A stretch of 64,000 bases of DNA from UMGS1696 sp964621165 (GTDB lineage Bacteria > Bacillota > Clostridia > Oscillospirales > CAG-272), in NCBI GenBank assembly GCA_964621165.1, contig CAZULC010000006.1, forward strand, positions 1 to 64,000, written 5' to 3'. Numbering within the stretch: position 1 is the first letter of the stretch; every line of letters starts with the position of its first letter. The notes under the pieces are model-generated. The model searched no databases. It was not told the origin of the DNA and saw nothing but the letters and a program-made list of their open reading frames with translations. Shown one piece after another: positions 33,222-41,268 of this stretch. Position numbers and translations under genes: made by a program.

Positions 33222-33617
33222 TTAAACTCTTCTGCGCTTGGGCGGACGGCATCCGTTGTGAGGAATCGGAGTTACGTCTTTGATAAGCGTGATGTTGAGT
33301 CCTGCTGTCTGGAGTGCGCGGATTGCGGCTTCACGACCGTTGCCGGGACCCTTTACATACACTTCAACCGTCTTCATGCCATGCTCCATAGCTCCCTTGG
33401 CTGCTGCTTCTGCCGCTGTCTGAGCCGCATAGGGGGTGTTCTTTCTCGAACCCTTGAATCCCTGACCGCCGGAGGATGACCATGCTACGGTGTTGCCCTG
33501 TACGTCTGTGATTGTTACGATAGTGTTGTTGAAGGTCGAGCGGATGTGTGCGTGACCGGCTTCAATGTTCTTGCGGTCTCTGCGCTTTTTGATGACCTTC
33601 CTTACTGCTTTAGCCAT
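33222..33617 (-). CDS. rpsK: 30S ribosomal protein S11
   Basis: This 131-residue protein of the 30S platform has the conserved NTIVTITDVQGNTVAWSSSG and the C-terminal DVTPIPHNGCRPPKRRRV end. The N terminus is basic. It lies between rpsM and rpsD with short spacers. Confidence 0.98.
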   Translation of the reverse strand: MAKAVRKVIKKRRDRKNIEAGHAHIRSTFNNTIVTITDVQGNTVAWSSSGGQGFKGSRKNTPYAAQTAAEAAAKGAMEHGMKTVEVYVKGPGNGREAAIRALQTAGLNITLIKDVTPIPHNGCRPPKRRRV

Positions 33618-33635
33618 TTAATCCTCTCACTCCTT

Positions 33636-34004
33636 TTACTTCTTCTTGTTTGCGATAGTCTTTGCAGGACCTTTTCTTGTTCTCGCGTTTGTCTTTGTTC
33701 TCTGGCCGCGGACGGGGAGACCTTTTCTGTGTCTGATGCCGCGGTAGCAGTTGATTTCGACCAGTCTCTTGATGTTGAGAGCCACTTCTCTTCTGAGTTC
33801 ACCTTCAACGGTGTAGTGGTTTTCAATCTCGTCACGGAGCTTGGCGATATCTTCTTCTGTCAGATCCTTTGCTCTTGTATCGGGGTTGATCCCGGTAGCC
33901 GCAAGAATGTCTCTCGCGCTCTTGGGACCGATTCCGTAGATATAAGTCAAAGCGACCTCTACACGTTTAGCATTGGGAATGTCAACGCCGGAAATACGTG
34001 CCAT
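33636..34004 (-). CDS. rpsM: 30S ribosomal protein S13
   Basis: This 122-residue head protein contacts P-site tRNA and the 50S subunit. It begins ARISGVDIPNAKRVEVALTY and contains RGIRHRKGLPVRGQRTKTNA, followed by a Lys-rich tail. It follows rpmJ by 24 nt; AGAGAGGTGG precedes the start. Confidence 0.98.
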   Translation of the reverse strand: MARISGVDIPNAKRVEVALTYIYGIGPKSARDILAATGINPDTRAKDLTEEDIAKLRDEIENHYTVEGELRREVALNIKRLVEINCYRGIRHRKGLPVRGQRTKTNARTRKGPAKTIANKKK

Positions 34005-34028
34005 ACTTGTCCACCTCTCTACAAATTT

Positions 34029-34142
34029 TTAACCCTGTCTCTGCTTGTGCTTCGGATTCTCGCAGATGACCATAACATGGCCATGACGCTTGATGATCTT
34101 GCACTTTTCGCAGATTTTCTTTACGGAAGGCTTTACTTTCAC
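34029..34142 (-). CDS. rpmJ: 50S ribosomal protein L36
   Basis: This short gene encodes 37 residues, starting at GTG 34142: MKVKPSVKKICEKCKIIK, then HGHVMVICENPKHKQRQG. The CxxC...C...H pattern is the zinc-binding form of L36. AAGGTGG lies upstream of the GTG. It occupies its classical place between infA and rpsM. Confidence 0.97.
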   Translation of the reverse strand: MKVKPSVKKICEKCKIIKRHGHVMVICENPKHKQRQG

Positions 34143-34195
34143 AGTATTTTACCACCTTTCTTGTAATTGCTGAGTAGTAACTATTGGCTCAAAGC

Positions 34196-34417
34196 TCAGC
34201 CCTTTGTACGCCATGTAATTCTTCCCTGGGACGGATCATATATCGAGACTTCCACCGTGACCTTGTCGCCCGGCATGATCCTGATAAAGTTCATCCTTAG
34301 CTTGCCCGAAATATGCGCTGTAACGATCATATCATTAGGCAGCTTTACTTTAAAAGTTGCGTTCGGAAGTGCTTCGACTACGACACCTTCAAATTCAATA
34401 ACGTCGTCCTTCGGCAA
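34196..34417 (-). CDS. infA: Translation initiation factor IF-1
   Basis: This 73-residue OB-fold protein binds the ribosomal A site during initiation. The sequence has the conserved VIEFEGVVVEALPNATFKV and GKLRMNFIRIMPGDKVTVE. The start codon is TTG (34417-34415), 6 nt after GGAGG, an uncommon start that may limit expression. An internal promoter lies just upstream at 34473-34502. Confidence 0.97.
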   Translation of the reverse strand: MPKDDVIEFEGVVVEALPNATFKVKLPNDMIVTAHISGKLRMNFIRIMPGDKVTVEVSIYDPSQGRITWRTKG

Positions 34418-34472
34418 ACTGTATCCTCCCTTGATCGTATATATATTTCGGTGAAAAATACACCGTCTTAAT

Positions 34473-34502
34473 ATTATATGTCCAAAACCCCTTTTTTGTC
34501 AA
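34473..34502 (-). promoter_or_regulatory. Internal promoter upstream of infA
   Basis: On the minus strand TTGACA (34502-34497) and TATAAT (34478-34473) with an 18-bp spacer. The -35 box lies in the loop of an AAAACCC/GGGTTTT inverted repeat, so a weak terminator-like hairpin and a promoter overlap. Confidence 0.8.
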
Positions 34503-34509
34503 GAGGGTT

Positions 34510-34812
34510 TTACAATTTTTTTCTTAAAACATCGTATTTTTCACAAATTTCAGCAATTTGCACATCATCGAGCGTTTTAGCGTCAACTCCAATGTTTATT
34601 TTGCCTATTCTCTCTGGGTATGCAATATGCTTGAAATTTTTGCGCTTGCCGTCCGTTTTTTTGTGCAGTTTTCCGTCTGCTATAGTCGCGCAGGGGACGG
34701 GGGAGTCAAGATCTACGTCCGTCACTAAAAAGATTCTGTACCTGTCCCGCCCCTGCTTTGACTCAACCACATCCCCCGCCCGGGGAAAAATAATTTTTCT
34801 GTCAGCTGGCAT
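34510..34812 (-). CDS. KOW domain RNA-binding protein
   Basis: This 100-residue protein has a KOW-type SH3 barrel (KIIFPRAGDVVESKQGRDR, then YRIFLVTDVD), resembling archaeal/eukaryotic L14e-type proteins. Related small KOW proteins occupy this position, between map and infA, in many Firmicutes. It probably binds rRNA or assists ribosome function, though its exact role is not established. It is separated from map by 114 nt. Confidence 0.85.
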   Translation of the reverse strand: MPADRKIIFPRAGDVVESKQGRDRYRIFLVTDVDLDSPVPCATIADGKLHKKTDGKRKNFKHIAYPERIGKINIGVDAKTLDDVQIAEICEKYDVLRKKL

Positions 34813-34926
34813 GTCAGTCCTCCATCAGCCCGTGAAGCAGGCCTTTTGCCGAAGACCGGCCGGGCCATCTCAGGCAGCAGAAGCAAAATCCCGCTGTGCC
34901 CAAGCATGCCTCACGCGCGTTTTACG

Positions 34927-35682
34927 TCAGTCAACCTTTGTCAAAAGCTCCACTCCGTTGTCAGTCAGGGCAATCGTGTGCTCGTAGTGAGCCGACAGCG
35001 TGCCGTCCTTTGTTACAACAGTCCAGTTGTCTGAAAGCTCACGCACTTCAGGACCGCCCACGTTCACCATTGGCTCGATTGCTATGGTCATGCCCCGGCA
35101 TATTCTCGCGCCGCGTCCTGGAGTACCGTAGTTCGGCACGTTGGGGTCCTCGTGAAGGTCATGGCCTACGCCGTGTCCAACGTATTTCTTCACCGTGGAG
35201 AAGCCGTTTTCCACAACGTATGAATCTATGGCGTGACCAACGTCTCCAAGCCGCGCGCCTTCTTTTCCGGCAGCCTCAACCCCGAGGTAGAAGCTCTGCT
35301 TTGTCACTTCAATCAGCTTCTTCGCAAGGTCGGAAACCTGTCCGCAGGGGAATGTGTTTGCGCTGTCCCCGTGATAGCCGTGGATGAACGCGCCCACGTC
35401 GATTTTCACTATGTCCCCCTCCTCGATAATCTTGTGGTAGGAGGGTATTCCGTGGATGATCTGCTCGTTCACTGAAATGCAGGCCGCACCCGGGAACCCG
35501 CCGTAGCCGAGGAATGACGCCTTTGCCCCGCACTTTTCGATGTAGTGGCGGATTTTGTCGTCAATCTGCTTGGTTGAGACTCCGGGCTTTACCATTTCTC
35601 CCCCCAGCAGGAGAGCTTCACCGGTAATACGTCCGGCAATGCGCATATTCTTTATCTGCTCGTTGTTTTTTAATATAATCAT
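34927..35682 (-). CDS. map: Methionine aminopeptidase, type I
   Basis: This 251-residue metalloenzyme removes the initiator Met. The metal ligands are visible in context: IVKIDVGAFIHGYHGDSANTF (two Asp), GHGVGHDLHEDP (His), IAIEPMVN (Glu) and the final Glu in the SAHYEHTIA region. I use ATG 35682, which gives the usual N terminus MIILKNNEQIKNMRIAG; the longer frame adds unrelated residues. The ribosome binding site is weak. adk-map-infA is the normal order. Confidence 0.97.
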   Translation of the reverse strand: MIILKNNEQIKNMRIAGRITGEALLLGGEMVKPGVSTKQIDDKIRHYIEKCGAKASFLGYGGFPGAACISVNEQIIHGIPSYHKIIEEGDIVKIDVGAFIHGYHGDSANTFPCGQVSDLAKKLIEVTKQSFYLGVEAAGKEGARLGDVGHAIDSYVVENGFSTVKKYVGHGVGHDLHEDPNVPNYGTPGRGARICRGMTIAIEPMVNVGGPEVRELSDNWTVVTKDGTLSAHYEHTIALTDNGVELLTKVD

Positions 35683-35793
35683 TAATATCAGATCTTTTCT
35701 ATATATAATATTGAAGGAAAATTTCATTCATCTCCGGATTGTACAGAAAATATCACCCGAACTGAATTTTTATTCGCTGATTTTGTATACCGG

Positions 35794-36435
35794 TTATCTT
35801 TCGAGAGCCTTGAAGGTGAGGTCCGTTGTGTCCGCCAGCTCTTCCTGACCATAGACGATTTTGAGGAGTCCCTTGGCCTTGTAGAAGTCCTTGAGAGGTT
35901 CGGTCTGGTCGTGGTATACCACAAGTCTGGACTTAACAACCTCCGGGTCGTCGTCAGCACGTCTTGTGAGAGGCTCGCCGCATACGCAGTTGTCACCGTT
36001 GGGGGACGGCTTGTAGACGGTGTGATAGGTTGCGCCGCACTTTTTGCAAACACGTCTGCCGCTCATGCGGAGCATAATGTTCTCGTCGGAGACCTCGATG
36101 GAAATAACGTCTGTGATCTCCACGCCCATTTCGTCAAGGGCAGCCGCCTGAGGTACAGTTCTCGGGAATCCGTCGAGGATGAATCCGTTTTTGCAGTCGT
36201 CCTTTGCGAGGCGGCTTTTGATTATGTCAATGACAACGCCGTCGGGTACAAGCTCGCCCTTTGAGGTGTATGACTTGACCTGCTCGCCGAGAGCCGAACC
36301 GGAAGCGATCTCCTCGCGGATAATCTGGCCGGTGGAAATGGCAGGAATACCGAACTTTTCGGAAATAAGCTCAGCCTGAGTTCCCTTGCCCGCACCGGGA
36401 GCGCCGAGAAGGATAAGATTTATTTTATTCGACAT
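35794..36435 (-). CDS. adk: Adenylate kinase
   Basis: This 213-residue enzyme interconverts AMP, ADP and ATP. The P-loop GAPGAGKGTQ lies near the N terminus, followed by DGFPRTVPQA, and the LID domain carries a four-Cys zinc site (CKKCGATYH and CVCGEPL), as usual in Gram-positives. It follows secY after 127 nt containing a two-tier hairpin. Confidence 0.98.
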   Translation of the reverse strand: MSNKINLILLGAPGAGKGTQAELISEKFGIPAISTGQIIREEIASGSALGEQVKSYTSKGELVPDGVVIDIIKSRLAKDDCKNGFILDGFPRTVPQAAALDEMGVEITDVISIEVSDENIMLRMSGRRVCKKCGATYHTVYKPSPNGDNCVCGEPLTRRADDDPEVVKSRLVVYHDQTEPLKDFYKAKGLLKIVYGQEELADTTDLTFKALER

Positions 36436-36492
36436 CAGTTTACTCCTAAATTATTGGTAAAAAGTTGATTTTCTGTTGTTTTATGTCAATTT

Positions 36493-36552
36493 GCGCTTCA
36501 ACAACGAAATGGGTAGCGATTATAAAAACCCTGCCCATTCCATGTGAAGCGC
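36493..36552 (-). ncRNA. Two-tier hairpin between secY and adk
   Basis: On the transcribed strand GCGCTTCA (36552-36545) pairs perfectly with TGAAGCGC (36500-36493), and inside it GGAATGGG (36541-36534) pairs with CCCATTTC (36513-36506, one wobble), leaving a 20-nt loop. Two nested 8-bp helices in a 127-nt gap are unlikely by chance. No T-run follows. Confidence 0.55.
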
Positions 36553-36562
36553 TGATCTTCAA

Positions 36563-37891
36563 TTATTCAAGGAATCCTCTGTAGTGACGCATGGTCATCT
36601 GAGCCTCGATTTCGCGGATTGTCTCAAGAACAACTCCGACAACAATTATAATCGAGGAGCCGCCAAATGCCAGACCGTTGAGATTTCCGCCAGATATCAG
36701 GTTGAGAATCAGGGGGAGAACCGCCACAACGGACAGGAGAATAGCGCCGACAAATGTCACACGATTGAGAATCTTTGTAATATACTCAGCCGTAGGACGA
36801 CCGGGACGGATTCCGGGGATGGAACCGCCGTTTGTCTTAAGGTTGTTCGCAACCTCTACAGGATTAAAGGAAATCGAGGTGTAGAAGTAAGCGAACGCGA
36901 TAATGAGTATAAAGGTGAGAACCGCGTAGAGAACGCCGTCTGTGTCGAAAATTCCGAAGAACTTGTCCCAGAAGGAACCGTCTGCGGGGTTCGCAAACAT
37001 CTTGATTGTGGGTATGATGGAGCAGATGGAAGAAGCGAAGATGATGGGCATAACACCGGTCATGTTAACCTTAATAGGAAGGTTGGAGGACTGGCCGCCG
37101 TACATCTTTCTTCCCACAACTCTCTTTGCATACTGAATCGGGATTCTGCGCTCGCTGTTGGTCATCCAGACGATGAACGCAATCATTGCGATGGAGAGAG
37201 CCAGCGCAACTACAGCGATAATGATGCCTGCCCAGAACGGAACCAAGTAGGATGTGCCGTCACCTCTTGTGAATGAGGTCTTTCCTGTAACGAGGTTAAT
37301 GATCTGGAGAGCAAAGCTGGGGAGACGGGAAATAATGTTGGCAAAAAGGATAATAGAGATACCGTTTCCGATACCGTCTTCATTGATCTTCTCCGACAGC
37401 CACATAACGAGAGCAGAACCTGCGCAATAACAAGCGATAATTACGATTGCAGCAAACAAGCCCTCGTCAACGAGGAGATTGTAGGATTTAAGAAGCTGGT
37501 AGTAGCCGATGGCAGTGATGAGGCCGAGACCTACTGTTACATAACGTGTAATCTGGTTGATTTTCTTTCTGCCTTCTTCGCCTTCCTTTGAGAGGTTCTC
37601 GAGATAAGGAATGGCGATGCACAACAGCTGCATTACAATGGATGACGTGATGTAGGGGTTGATACCCAAAGCAAACAGCGTCGCATTGGCAAATGCAGAA
37701 CCTGTTAAAATGTTGAGATATGCGAATATGGAGCCGCCTGTCGCTAGCATTGACGAGCTGAGGGCATCCGAATCAACATAAGGAATCGGGATTGCTGTTC
37801 CGACTCTGTAGAGAATGACAATAACTAGCGTAAATATCAGTTTCTTCTTCAGGTCAGCTATTTTCCATGCGTTTCTTATTGTCTTGAACAC
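36563..37891 (-). CDS. secY: Protein translocase subunit SecY
   Basis: This 442-residue membrane protein is the channel of the Sec translocon. Ten hydrophobic segments are visible. Conserved parts include FALGINPYITSSIVMQLL, the cytoplasmic loop SERRIPIQYAKRVVGRKMYGG and GGSIPGIRPGRPTAEYI. The start codon is GTG, directly after the rplO stop codon with a GAGGTGG inside rplO, which indicates translational coupling. Confidence 0.98.
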   Translation of the reverse strand: MFKTIRNAWKIADLKKKLIFTLVIVILYRVGTAIPIPYVDSDALSSSMLATGGSIFAYLNILTGSAFANATLFALGINPYITSSIVMQLLCIAIPYLENLSKEGEEGRKKINQITRYVTVGLGLITAIGYYQLLKSYNLLVDEGLFAAIVIIACYCAGSALVMWLSEKINEDGIGNGISIILFANIISRLPSFALQIINLVTGKTSFTRGDGTSYLVPFWAGIIIAVVALALSIAMIAFIVWMTNSERRIPIQYAKRVVGRKMYGGQSSNLPIKVNMTGVMPIIFASSICSIIPTIKMFANPADGSFWDKFFGIFDTDGVLYAVLTFILIIAFAYFYTSISFNPVEVANNLKTNGGSIPGIRPGRPTAEYITKILNRVTFVGAILLSVVAVLPLILNLISGGNLNGLAFGGSSIIIVVGVVLETIREIEAQMTMRHYRGFLE

Positions 37892-38332
37892 TTATACCAC
37901 CTCGGTCTTTCCGCCGGCAGCTTCGATCTTCTCCTTAGCGCTTGCGGAGAAAACGGACGCTTGAACGGTTAATTTCTTGGTAATTTCGCCGTTGCCGAGT
38001 ATCTTAAGACCGTCGAGGGGCTTGTTAATTACACCCGTTTCCATAAGTTTGTCAAGATTTACCGTCTCACCATCAGCGAATTTGTCAAGTGTGGCAACAT
38101 TAACGATTGCATATTCGGTCTTGAAACGGTTTTTAAAGCCTCTCTTGGGAAGCTTTCTGTAAAGCGGAAGCTGGCCGCCTTCAAATCCGGGACGAACGCC
38201 GCCGCCGGAACGGGCATTCTGACCCTTGTGTCCTTTGCCTGCCGTCTTACCGTTGCCGGAACCTGCGCCTCTTCCCTTGCGGAAGCAGTCCTTTTTGGAA
38301 CCCGGAGCCGGTGAAAGTTCATGGAGCTTCAT
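37892..38332 (-). CDS. rplO: 50S ribosomal protein L15
   Basis: This 146-residue late-assembly large-subunit protein has the Gly-rich basic N terminus KGRGAGSGNGKTAGKGHKGQ and RPGFEGGQLPLYRKLPKRGF. It lies between rpmD and secY, and its stop codon abuts the secY start. AGGAGG precedes the ATG. Confidence 0.98.
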   Translation of the reverse strand: MKLHELSPAPGSKKDCFRKGRGAGSGNGKTAGKGHKGQNARSGGGVRPGFEGGQLPLYRKLPKRGFKNRFKTEYAIVNVATLDKFADGETVNLDKLMETGVINKPLDGLKILGNGEITKKLTVQASVFSASAKEKIEAAGGKTEVV

Positions 38333-38383
38333 GGTTAATCCTCCTGTACGAATTTTTTTGTTTTGTCGAATCTTCGGAGGGCG

Positions 38384-38560
38384 TTAAGCCTTCTCCACGG
38401 ATACAAGGTGAGATATCACCTTTACTTTGCCGTCAAGCACGGGTCCTGCTTCATGAATGATTGAGTCGCCAATCTTCACAAGTCCAAGGGACGCCGCTGT
38501 AGCCTTCTGGTTCGGCTTAGCTGCAATGAGGCTTTTTGTAAGTGTAACTTTAACTTTCAT
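38384..38560 (-). CDS. rpmD: 50S ribosomal protein L30
   Basis: A short gene of 58 codons: MKVKVTLTKSLIAAKPNQ at the start, then KATAASLGLVKIGDSIIHE, ending in HLVSVEKA. This is L30, in its classical position between rpsE and rplO. GAGGAGG lies 7 nt before the ATG. Confidence 0.96.
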   Translation of the reverse strand: MKVKVTLTKSLIAAKPNQKATAASLGLVKIGDSIIHEAGPVLDGKVKVISHLVSVEKA

Positions 38561-38574
38561 TTACTTAAACCTCC

Positions 38575-39078
38575 TCAGTCGTTTAACTGCTCCACAGAAA
38601 TACCACGGGTTCTTGCAACCTCTTCGGCAGTTCTGAGGGAAGCGAGTGCGTCAAATGTAGCCTTGACTACATTAACAGGGTTGTTTGAGCGAAGGCTCTT
38701 TGATCGGATATTCTTGATTCCGGCAAGGTCAACGATTGCACGTACTGTCTTACCTGCGATGATACCGGTACCTTTTGCAGCCGGCTTCAGCAGAACGCGT
38801 CCCGCACCGTATTCGCCGAGAATCTCGTGAGGAATTGTGCCGTCCTTGAGAGATACCTCGATCATATTCTTCTTTGCGTTTTCGATGGCCTTTCTTGTAG
38901 CCTCGGTAGCTTCAGCAGCCTTGCCGAGACCGTAACCTACGTGACCGTTTCTGTCACCGACAACCATAAGAGCCGCAAAACGACGTACACGACCGCCCTT
39001 AACGGTCTTTGATACGGCGTTGACCGTGATAAGGTTGTTCTCGAGTTCTATTCCCTCGGGATTGAATTTCTTTACCAT
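38575..39078 (-). CDS. rpsE: 30S ribosomal protein S5
   Basis: This 167-residue protein of the 30S body helps decoding accuracy. The double-stranded RNA-binding-like N-terminal domain has VNAVSKTVKGGRVRRFAALM and GDRNGHVGYGLGKA, and the C-terminal domain contains GRVLLKPAAKGTGIIAGKTV. It follows rplR after a 285-nt gap that carries a long-range inverted repeat. Confidence 0.98.
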   Translation of the reverse strand: MVKKFNPEGIELENNLITVNAVSKTVKGGRVRRFAALMVVGDRNGHVGYGLGKAAEATEATRKAIENAKKNMIEVSLKDGTIPHEILGEYGAGRVLLKPAAKGTGIIAGKTVRAIVDLAGIKNIRSKSLRSNNPVNVVKATFDALASLRTAEEVARTRGISVEQLND

Positions 39079-39137
39079 TTTTTATCCTTTCTTAACTACG
39101 GCAAAAGCACCGCAGTCCTGCCTTTTCGGCAGATGAT

Positions 39138-39323
39138 GTTTAATTAATCCGCGCGACACGCGCATTTTTTAATGAGAACTGATCGGGATATTTTGGATAA
39201 AACCAATTATCTCGCCAGACCTTTGCGGAAACGAGCCGAATTGACACGGGTAAGCCGAACAATGAGTCACCCCACGCTCAGCCATGTTCCCAGGTCAGTT
39301 TCAGGCCCCCGCGTTAATTAAAC
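39138..39323 (-). ncRNA. Long-range inverted repeat in the rplR-rpsE gap
   Basis: On the transcribed strand GTTTAATTAA (39323-39314) and TTAATTAAAC (39147-39138) are perfectly complementary over 10 bp, extended inward by 3 bp across a 2-nt bulge. They enclose about 166 nt, including a GCGCG/CGCGC hairpin. A second hairpin (GACTGCGG with CCGTAGTT) lies just before rpsE. AT-richness and partial self-symmetry of TTAATTAA weaken the case. Confidence 0.4.
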
Positions 39324-39363
39324 AGTGTACAAACCGGATTTCTCCGCCGGCTGCAGTCGAAAA

Positions 39364-39723
39364 TCAGAACTTAAGTCCGACTTCTCTTGCGCCTGCTGCA
39401 AGCTCCGATACACGTCCGTGATAAATATAACCCCCGCGGTCGAATACTACTTCTGTAATTCCGTTAGCGAGTGCCTTTTCAGCGATCTTCTGACCAACCT
39501 TCTTTGCGGCTTCCTTGTTGGAACCGATTCCTTCGAATCCGGCTTCGGTGCTGGAGGCTGCGCAGAGGGTCACGCCCTTGACGTCGTCGATGATCTGAGC
39601 GTAAATGTGAGCATTTGAACGGTAAACAGCCAGACGGGGACGTTCGGTTGTTCCGGAAATTTTAGCACGAACTCTCGCATGTCTCTTAAGACGCTGAGCG
39701 TTTTTATCTCTTTTTGAAACCAT
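39364..39723 (-). CDS. rplR: 50S ribosomal protein L18
   Basis: This 119-residue 5S rRNA-binding protein has the typical basic N terminus and RPRLAVYRSNAHIYAQIIDD, ending in FDRGGYIYHGRVSELAAGAR and GLKF. It lies between rplF and rpsE; AAAGGAGACG precedes the ATG. Confidence 0.98.
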   Translation of the reverse strand: MVSKRDKNAQRLKRHARVRAKISGTTERPRLAVYRSNAHIYAQIIDDVKGVTLCAASSTEAGFEGIGSNKEAAKKVGQKIAEKALANGITEVVFDRGGYIYHGRVSELAAGAREVGLKF

Positions 39724-39741
39724 TTTCTACGTCTCCTTTCA

Positions 39742-40281
39742 TTATTTACCGGCTTTTCCGGCTTTGCGGCGGATGTGTTCTCCGGAGTACTTGACGCCCT
39801 TGCCGTGATAGGGTTCAGGCGGTCTCTTGGAACGGATTTCCGCTGCTACCTGACCGCATACCTGCTTGTCGTAAGACTTGACGATGATTGTGTTTGCGTC
39901 CGGCACGTCGAACTTTACAAGGTCCGTCTCCTCGAAGTAAATCGGGTGGGAGTGACCGAGGTTCAGCGTGAGCTTCTTGCCTTCCTTAGCGGCTCTGTAA
40001 CCAACTCCGACGATTTCCAGCTTCTTTTCGTAGCCTTCGGAAACGCCTACAACCATGTTGTGGATGAGGGAGCGGGTCAGACCGTGTACAGCGCGGCTTT
40101 CAGCTTCGTCGTCAGCTCTTGCGACTGTAACGACAGCACCGTCAACCTTGACCGTCATGCCCGGGTGTGCTGTGTATGTGAGAGTGCCTTTCGGACCCTT
40201 TACTGTGATAAGATTATCTTCTCCTACTGTAACGGTAACGCCTGCGGGAACCGTAATGGGAGCTCTACCAATTCTTGACAT
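39742..40281 (-). CDS. rplF: 50S ribosomal protein L6
   Basis: This 179-residue protein near the factor-binding site has two related domains. It starts SRIGRAPITVPAGVTVTV and contains GYRAAKEGKKLTLNLGHSHP; near the end PEPYHGKGVKYSGEHIRRK is the conserved L6 C terminus. It follows rpsH by 18 nt. Confidence 0.98.
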   Translation of the reverse strand: MSRIGRAPITVPAGVTVTVGEDNLITVKGPKGTLTYTAHPGMTVKVDGAVVTVARADDEAESRAVHGLTRSLIHNMVVGVSEGYEKKLEIVGVGYRAAKEGKKLTLNLGHSHPIYFEETDLVKFDVPDANTIIVKSYDKQVCGQVAAEIRSKRPPEPYHGKGVKYSGEHIRRKAGKAGK

Positions 40282-40299
40282 TGTGTTCCTCCTCTTCCC

Positions 40300-40698
40300 T
40301 TACCAGACGAAAGCGAGAATCTCGCCGCCGACGTTCTCATGTCTTGCCTTCTTATCCGTCATGATGCCCTTGGATGTGGAAACGATTGCAATACCGAGAC
40401 CGTTCAATACCTTCGGCATGTCCTCGCAGCTTGCGTAAATACGGAGACCGGGCTTTGATACTCTTCTCAGTCCGTGGATAACCTTGGACTTGCCCTGACC
40501 GTACTTGAGCGTGATCCTGATAACGCCCTGCTTGCCATCCTCGATAACCTGCACGCTCTTGATGTAGCCCTCAGCCAGAAGAATGTCGGCGATCGCTTTC
40601 TTCATGTTGGAAGCGGGAATATCAACTGTTTCGTGCTTTGCGTTATTCGCATTTCTGATTCTCGTCAGCATATCGGCGATAACGTCTGAAATCTGCAT
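40300..40698 (-). CDS. rpsH: 30S ribosomal protein S8
   Basis: This 132-residue central-domain 16S rRNA binder has the start MQISDVIADMLTRIRNANN and the C-terminal block NGLGIAIVSTSKGIMTDKKA. I choose ATG 40698, 9 nt after AGGAGG; the longer frame to 40722 runs through that site. S8 represses the spc operon in E. coli; here a 357-nt gap with a two-tier hairpin lies upstream. Confidence 0.97.
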   Translation of the reverse strand: MQISDVIADMLTRIRNANNAKHETVDIPASNMKKAIADILLAEGYIKSVQVIEDGKQGVIRITLKYGQGKSKVIHGLRRVSKPGLRIYASCEDMPKVLNGLGIAIVSTSKGIMTDKKARHENVGGEILAFVW

Positions 40699-40801
40699 AA
40701 TAATTTTCCTCCTGTCATGCAAGTAATAATTAAATCTTGCTGCCGCGCAGTTCCGTTTAAGTTCGGCTTTGCCCGGCTGCTACCGATGGTAAACCGGAGT
40801 T

Positions 40802-40857
40802 AACTACAGCTGTCAGCCCAACGCGGCTTCTCACCTGCTAAGCTGAATTCTGTAGTT
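40802..40857 (-). ncRNA. Two-tier hairpin upstream of rpsH
   Basis: On the transcribed strand AACTACAG (40857-40850) pairs with CTGTAGTT (40809-40802), and three nt further in on each side TCAGC (40846-40842) pairs with GCTGA (40817-40813). The small symmetric internal loop makes one extended hairpin. The rest of the 40699-41055 gap shows a GGGTA/TACCC hairpin and no gene. Confidence 0.5.
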
Positions 40858-41055
40858 TCGCACCCCTGTTCCTGTCGGTATTGACTATATACTGTCGGTG
40901 GGGGTAGTAGAAGTTACCCTTGCCGCACCAGTCCTTAATAAATTTCCCTGCTCATGTGTCAGCCCGCCGGATTCACCGCGACTCCTCATAGAAGCACCGC
41001 TTTTTCCGAGTCAGACCCGCACCCGAGCCGGATTTTCCGCCTTAAATTGATGGAA

Positions 41056-41241
41056 TTACCATGAAGCCTTCTTTACGCCGGGAATCTGACCCTTGTAAGC
41101 AAGCTCACGGAAGCAAATACGGCAGATACCGTACTTGCGGAGATAAGCGTGGGGACGTCCACAGATTTTGCAGCGGTTGTACTCTCTTGTGGAATACTTC
41201 TGAGGCTTCTGCTGCTTTAAAATCATTGATTTCTTTGCCAT
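41056..41241 (-). CDS. rpsN: 30S ribosomal protein S14, zinc-binding type (S14Z)
   Basis: This 61-residue protein has CKICGRPHAYLRKYGICRIC, the four-Cys zinc ribbon of the short S14 type, and ends GQIPGVKKASW. It lies between rplE and the long gap before rpsH. Confidence 0.98.
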   Translation of the reverse strand: MAKKSMILKQQKPQKYSTREYNRCKICGRPHAYLRKYGICRICFRELAYKGQIPGVKKASW

Positions 41242-41268
41242 ATTATATTTCCCTCTTAATCCTTCTTA

